NCBI GenBank assembly: GCA_030544215.1
Contig: JARZZO010000004.1
Span: forward strand, 43,637,980-43,701,979
Source: Zantedeschia hybrid cultivar
Lineage: Eukaryota > Streptophyta > Magnoliopsida > Alismatales > Araceae
Direction: 5' to 3'
Length of the DNA stretch: 64,000 nt
Shown: in pieces, positions 59,176 to 64,000 of the stretch
How the letters are laid out: each line of letters begins with the position of its first letter
How positions within the stretch are numbered: the first letter of the stretch is position 1
Translations under genes and position numbers: made by a program
Notes under the pieces: model-generated
What the model saw: the letters and a program-made list of their open reading frames with translations, nothing else
Database searches by the model: none
Told to the model about the DNA's origin: nothing

Positions 59176-59635
59176 TGTTAACCAACGCATGGTTCTTACC
59201 ATGCAAATGCTCACGTGGGGCCAAGAGTTGGTTATAGGAGATGAGGGGGAGTGGTTGTGGGAAGTTACCCACACATGTGATACACCCTTTGGTTATAACC
59301 ATTCCTCCCTTTATTTGAAAGGGTAGAGGAGAGAGATATAAAAGAGGGGAGAATGGCATTACGTGAGAGCATTCTCAAGAGAACACTCACTTTTGGACAG
59401 CCCTCTTTCTCACTCAAGACTCCTCTTCTTTCTACACATTCTCTCTCCCTCTCTAAGTGTTGTTCTCCAAGAGGCTATCACCAAGAGCCTAGGATTTGCA
59501 GCGTGGATTTTAGGAAGAAGCCCGTCACGTGGTTATCCTCCTTCTCCTCACAGAGTCGTCGCCGCCCATCTACGAACGTCGCCGTTAAGGTACGTTTTCC
59601 GTTACGATCCATCTCCGTGCATACTTCCGCTTGTT
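59176..59635 (+). mobile_element. Truncated 3' LTR of the copia element
   Basis: It matches 51354-51825 of the 5' LTR but stops after CTTCCGCTTGTT. About the last 36 bp, including the TATCAACA end, are missing. A TATAAAAG box is kept at 59337. The right neighbour is the second copy of the 211-bp flank. Confidence 0.92.
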
Positions 59636-61620
59636 ACGACAGCTAGGTTCAGTTACTACATGTAGGACATGACCAACAATGCCTTAAGCTCCTAGGAACC
59701 AAAGGCATACTGGTCAAATCATTTATTGGAAGATCATCAAACTATATGCCTCGACATTCTTCTGTACTGCCACCATTTGAGTCAACTTCAATGAACTTAG
59801 CAACAATAGTCTTTGCTACTCTAGTCCGAAAAGAAATTAAGACAATAAAACTTAAAACCTACCTTGGATTTTTCAGGGTAGCCTATAAAATATATAGGCA
59901 CTTACTATCCTTGAGTCAAGCTTCCTTTCTTTTGGGTAATAAATTCTTGTCTCTGCATGGCACCCCCATGCACGAAGTGATGTAAACTAGGTTTCCTTTC
60001 TATCCATAACTTAACTCAAATGATGTCCTACGAATAGCTTTTGAAGGGGCCCTATTTAAAATATACATGGCCGTTCATAAGCTTGTTCCTATATAAATAA
60101 TGGATCAAGTGATGAATTACTTATCATACTCCGGACCATGTCCATAAGGGTGTGATCCCTTCTTTTAGCTATGCCATCTTGACTTGTGCCGGGCTTTGAA
60201 TGTTGTTCTTGCATTCCACAGTCCTCAAGGAATCTCCCGAAATGTCCAATGTAGTCACCACCTCTATCTAATTTGACAACTTTGATCACTTTTCCTAATT
60301 ATTCTTCCACTCTACCTTGAGAACTTTAAAGGCATTGAATGCTGATGATTTCTCAGGAAGCAGGTAGACATAACCATAATGGGAATGGTTATCAATAAAT
60401 TAAGGTGATGAAATACTTTTTCACCACAGATGCATGGAAGAAATGGTCCACACATAGCCCTATGGATCAAATCCAAAGTCCCATCACTTTTATGGAACTT
60501 TTCTTGGAGGTTCTAACTTGGTTGCCCTTAATGCAATCCACAAAGGTTCCAAAGTCTGAAAAATCAAGAGTTAGTAGCAACCCTTTTCTCATCCTCTCCT
60601 TAGAGATGTGGCCTAAACTCTTGTGTCATAATTCAAAAGACTTGTCATTAATTCTTCCACGTTTGGTTCCTGTACATTTCTATGCAAAATCAAGTAGGCT
60701 AGGTATGATTGGTCTATATGCCATCCACTAACGTACGCGAGCCTACCATTTCAGACATGGAGATATAGAGAATCCTCCATCACTAAAATTTAACGAATAG
60801 CCATTAGAGAGATCAAATTTCTGGTAAACCTAGGAACATGGAAGGTATCTCTCAATCTAAACAACAGCCTGTATCGAGGATTACTCTATATATTCCTACA
60901 ACCTCTGCCTTAGAATGTGTCCCACTACCTGATAGCTAGGATATATCCTTCTTTATTGGATGGCTGCCTACTTGATGGGAACCCTAGCACAGAGTTAACA
61001 ATGTGGGTAGTAGCTCTTGAATCTTCCTAGCTACCATGAATCATGGGACACATGAATGGAATGGACTATTTCACATACGTCAATGAAAGGGATATATGTC
61101 ATTGCCATTAGGAGATATGGTAGGAACTACAGTTACACGAAATAACATAACACCGAACAGACGATAATCACATCAAAAATAACATGCATCCATATTATTA
61201 ATTCACAGGTCATGCTAAAACAGTCCAAGGGATCTCATAAAATGATGAATCTTAATAACAAGATCTAAGTGAGTAGCCCAATGGCAAAAAATTGTAAACT
61301 CTCCTACACTCAGACTTGATAGAAGTGGTCCATCTGTGAAACAAGATCTGCCACACAGATTCGAGGATCTTGATGCCTTTGGGCATTACAGGCATTCCAA
61401 CATACCGTGAACTGCATGGATTTACCATCCCACTCCAATCTAAGTCCTAGAACACATCAGTCCTCCTTTGGGAGTCACTTCAGTGATACAAGTTAGATTG
61501 CAATTTTGTGATTACTATGTTGTAAGCCCTCCATCTCACACTACACCAGGCCACTTTGGTGCTCTTACGTGAATAAGATGGCCATCACAAACACTCAGTA
61601 CATATAGTAATCCACACTAA
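59636..61620 (-). mobile_element. Antisense copia relic, integrase side
   Basis: On the minus strand 60289-60089 reads IKVVKLDRGGDYIGHFGRFL, then SKPGTSQDGIAKRRDHTLMD and MVRSM, an integrase core with changes (the expected catalytic Glu in the 'NGVAERRN' block is Lys). 60650-60545 reads LGHISKERMRKG, then DFSDFG and VDCIKG, the pre-integrase zinc part. 59640-59850 repeats the 'TRTAKFIE' linker. Stops and frameshifts are many. From about 60750 on the match fades (5' gag and leader). It is the host sequence split by the element at 51354. Confidence 0.75.
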
Positions 61621-61653
61621 CAAGAAACCACTCGAAAATAAGCAGTTATCATG

Positions 61654-61847
61654 CATGGCGGAGGTAAAAATTTTATCTAAGGAAGACCAAGGTTAAAAAA
61701 TTTCTTGTTGAGGGGCTAAGTTAGAAACTTACATGTAAAAGAGCTTCTTTACAAAGTTAAAGTTAAAGTCTTGTGTATATAATAAGAATTTTAGTAGGGC
61801 AGGAGGGGCCATGGCCCCCTCTTGCCCCCCCGTTGGGTCCGCCCCTG
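61654..61847. repeat. Small hAT-like repeat with CAGGGGCGGA-type ends
   Basis: The left end CATGGCGGAGGTAAAAATTT pairs with the right end (reversed) CAGGGGCGGACCCAACGG. Near the right end a palindrome GGGGCCATGGCCCC occurs. The 8-bp flanks (TTATCATG, TAACCAAC) do not match well. A related end is found near 63330-63393. Confidence 0.45.
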
Positions 61848-62719
61848 TAACCAACCATGGTTATTCCTCATAAAAAGGTGGGGGGGTTCATCAGCCGGAT
61901 CAGCAAGGGTCACCGTTTTAAAGCGGCAATCACAGATAAAAAGACAATAATAAATTAATCCAAAATAGTCTTTGTACAGTCCTTGACTCAATTACGTTGA
62001 ATGACAATTCCAATGACCTTACTGGGTTAAGCCCTAATACATTTAATCTAATAATTATAATGAAGTGCCGACTATTAAGGACAGTGAAAAATAAAGTCTT
62101 CAAATCCATGCCTAAGATCATCTTGATGATCCAAATGTGACTCTTCTATTTACACAAAAATGTCCTCCTATTTTACATAGATTCCAAGGGATGTCCAAAT
62201 CACCGTAAATGCAGTGGCCGTCAACTTGACTCTGATGAGTCATCAATTGTTAGAAAGATTAAGTGTAACGTGTGTAACAAAATTTAAGGCATGAGCCCTA
62301 CAACTTACACAATGCCGTTCCAAATCCAGAAATGGAATCGAAGAATGCGTATATACGCACCATGCGTATTCCTGGATGACTGCAGAGCATCCCCAACACT
62401 ACTTGGAGATAGAAGAGAATATTATTTGATTTTCTCTCTCTTTTCTTCTCCATAATGATCTGGCATCCTGATAGAGTTCCAACATATGCATGATTTTAGA
62501 AGGGGGGGCAAGCATTTAACACAGTACCTGATCAAAGATAAATTAGTAATGAAAATTATATATGCTAAGTTTTACAGTACACCACAAAACAACTTACCCT
62601 TTAAGCATCATAAGCTTCTATCCAAATCTTTTAGGAGATTTATTCGAAGAATTTTACTTGCTACAATAACAATCAATGTTTCATTGGCTACTGGTGTAGT
62701 CAGAAAAAAAAGAAAAAAT
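61848..62719. other. Intergenic, no gene seen
   Basis: No domain or element end beyond a GGGGGGGCAAGC word near 62504, which may be the broken start of a relative of the 61654 repeat. Confidence 0.3.
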
Positions 62720-62979
62720 TGCATTTGTTTAGGTCGGCGTCAATCTGACCTACATGCTACAATTTAATCCTCGATTAGATAATTCAAAAAAATTCTGAAA
62801 AAATAAAAAATCAGGCCCCAATTAACAGTACTGATTTTTCAGATTTTTTTTGAGTCATTCAATCAGAGATCGGTCAATACTGACACATGGAACATAATGG
62901 GATTAGCCTTAAAAAACTTCAAAAAAAAAAAAATAGTAGCACAGACTGTTGGTGTAACAAGTAAAACTCTTGTTCTAAT
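62720..62979. repeat. MITE fragment related to the elements at 7776 and 40144
   Basis: The right end, reversed, reads GAGTTTTACTTGTTACACCA, then ACAGTCTG, close to the end of the MITE at 7776 (GAGTAAAACTTGTTGCACCG). The interior has AATCAGG/CCAATTAACAGT and paired TTCAGA runs like 40144-40530. The left end is unclear. Confidence 0.45.
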
Positions 62980-63536
62980 AGTCAATTATTCAGACTTTTT
63001 AAAAGAAATAATAAAATTAAAATTTTTAAAATGAGATATTTTTATTTAAGTCTTAAAGTAAACATCATTACATAAGAGAGACATTGACGAGTGTAAATAC
63101 AACTCTTTGAAAGGCATGCAAATAATTATAATCTTCATAAGTGTTTCTATATATAGATACAGTAAAAAGACAAGTACCCAGCAAAACATTGCATTTTTTT
63201 CACTTTAATATCAAATTCATCATCATTTTCAAAAGGATATTATTAATATCATCATTAATAAATTTTATCGAATAGAGGGAGGCAACTTGTTAAATTTGAA
63301 ACTTTAGGAGGGCAATTATCATCTCAAGATAGAAGATGGTAGGCAAAACATAAGGGAGGGCAATTGCTCCTCCCTGGCTCCACCCCTACATGTGTCAGAT
63401 GGAGACCCCATCCATTGAATACATAGAGTGAGAGAAGGACCAAAGTAGAGATGTTAGGGAAAGTTTAACCACATTCTGATAGAATCCACTGAAAACTTGA
63501 CTTAATCGGTTAAAGATGGGCCACCTTATGGGATGC
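62980..63536. other. Intergenic with a fragment of the CAGGGGCGGA-type repeat
   Basis: At 63275-63393 GAGGGAGGCAACTTG, GGAGGGCAATTATC and GGCTCCACCCCTAC resemble the repeat at 61654. No gene seen. Confidence 0.35.
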
Positions 63537-63659
63537 TGTTGGAGCGGATATATAATAGTCTTACATCGGTTAATTTCAGTTGTGGTCAGTATTTATGATC
63601 TTGGTCCCTTCAAACTCAACACCCGGGTTTTGTGGTTTGTAAGAGATGCGTATCCAACA
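63537..63659. mobile_element. Possible short solo LTR (TRIM-like)
   Basis: It is bounded by TGTTGGA and TCCAACA and contains AGTCTTACATCGGTTAAT, wording often seen in TRIM LTRs. The 5-bp flanks (GATGC, ATCCC) do not match, so the ends may be wrong. Confidence 0.3.
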
Positions 63660-64000
63660 ATCCCTACCACCACTAGGGATAGGTTGGCCTTTTTATCCCA
63701 GGCAGGTTGGCTTCTCCCCTATCCTACTTGTCCAACGTAGATCAACTTCTTTTTGAAGACAGGTTTTCAGCCTGGGTCAAATTAGAACTGAATAATATCG
63801 AAAAGAATACAAGAACTTAGGCCTTAAAGATTTCCATTCTGTGACAAATTAATTTGGAGGCCGGATGCAAAAGAGAGATGGACGTTGCTGTGACAGATGG
63901 GGCCATTGGGTTTGGTCTTATATACTATGGGAAATCATAATATTGGTCATCCAATTTTCTGTCAGATTTCTATTCATTCTCCTGAGGTTAGTGAAGCAAT
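63660..64000. other. Intergenic, no gene seen
   Basis: A short palindrome CCCTACCACCACTAGGGAT lies near 63662. No further feature was recognised up to the window end. Confidence 0.3.

Larger units (their letters stand above)
51354..59635 (+). mobile_element. Ty1/copia retrotransposon, 8.28 kb, nearly complete, nested in an antisense copia relic
   Basis: Order: 5' LTR (51354-51861), Met-tRNA primer site (51863), extra ORF (51890-53092), spacer, gag-pol (54083-58123), 3' spacer, polypurine tract (59165), truncated 3' LTR (59176-59635). The gene order protease-integrase-reverse transcriptase-RNase H defines copia. Hand alignment of the LTRs gives about 15 substitutions in about 460 bp and one 12-bp indel, so the insertion is fairly young. 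Four stops in gag-pol and the missing 3' LTR end show it is no longer autonomous. Clade is not assigned. Confidence 0.93.

Noticed and set aside
1..64000. CRISPR array, rRNA or operon-like gene layout
   Set aside because: No regularly spaced repeats with unique spacers, no rRNA sequence; spliced genes and plant transposons show eukaryotic nuclear DNA.

Overview
The window is nuclear DNA from a flowering plant with a large, transposon-rich genome. The evidence is spliced plant genes with GT-AG introns, a plant-type GT17 glycosyltransferase, a plant Raf-like kinase, and layers of Ty1/copia, Ty3/gypsy, TRIM, CACTA, hAT and Tourist-like elements. The kinase C-terminus looks monocot-like to me, but that is an impression and not a test. 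Only two host genes are visible in 64 kb, one of them partial.

Left part (1-11 kb): a decayed copia 3' end with an LTR start (about 1.4-2.8 kb), then the last three exons of a Raf-like protein kinase (3254-4068, + strand). After it come small elements: several MITEs, fold-back repeats and a LINE-like retroposon with an 18-bp target duplication (6285-7233).

Middle left (11-30.6 kb) is a nest at least four layers deep. A gypsy 3' LTR (12169-14735) lies beside a minus-strand copia LTR with Sirevirus-like features. That copia LTR was split by a 13.5-kb coding-free gypsy-type element (14900-28419, LARD-like). The LARD was hit by three solo LTRs, each with a perfect 5-bp target duplication: 17948-18470, 19800-22004 and 22663-25245. 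The last two are one family in opposite orientations, and they carry an array of short GCGTC/GACGC hairpins.

Middle (30.6-50 kb): a hAT-type element (31425-32096), the complete two-exon GT17 gene on the minus strand (36096-38562), several MITEs, a 0.4-kb tandem duplication with a 322-bp TRIM element in its second copy (43798-44119), and a CACTA end (49023 onward).

Right part (50.9-61.6 kb): an old antisense copia relic is split by a younger, nearly complete copia element (51354-59635). This element has a 508-bp 5' LTR, a Met-tRNA primer site, a 400-codon GC-rich repeat-containing ORF before gag, one gag-pol reading frame with four in-frame stops and no frameshift, and a 3' LTR that has lost its last part. 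A 211-bp piece of the host relic is duplicated on both sides of the insertion, in place of the usual 5 bp. The extra 5' ORF, the long target duplication and the hairpin-bearing LTRs are the points most worth following up. All alignments were made by eye, so percentages and outer limits of degenerate repeats are approximate.
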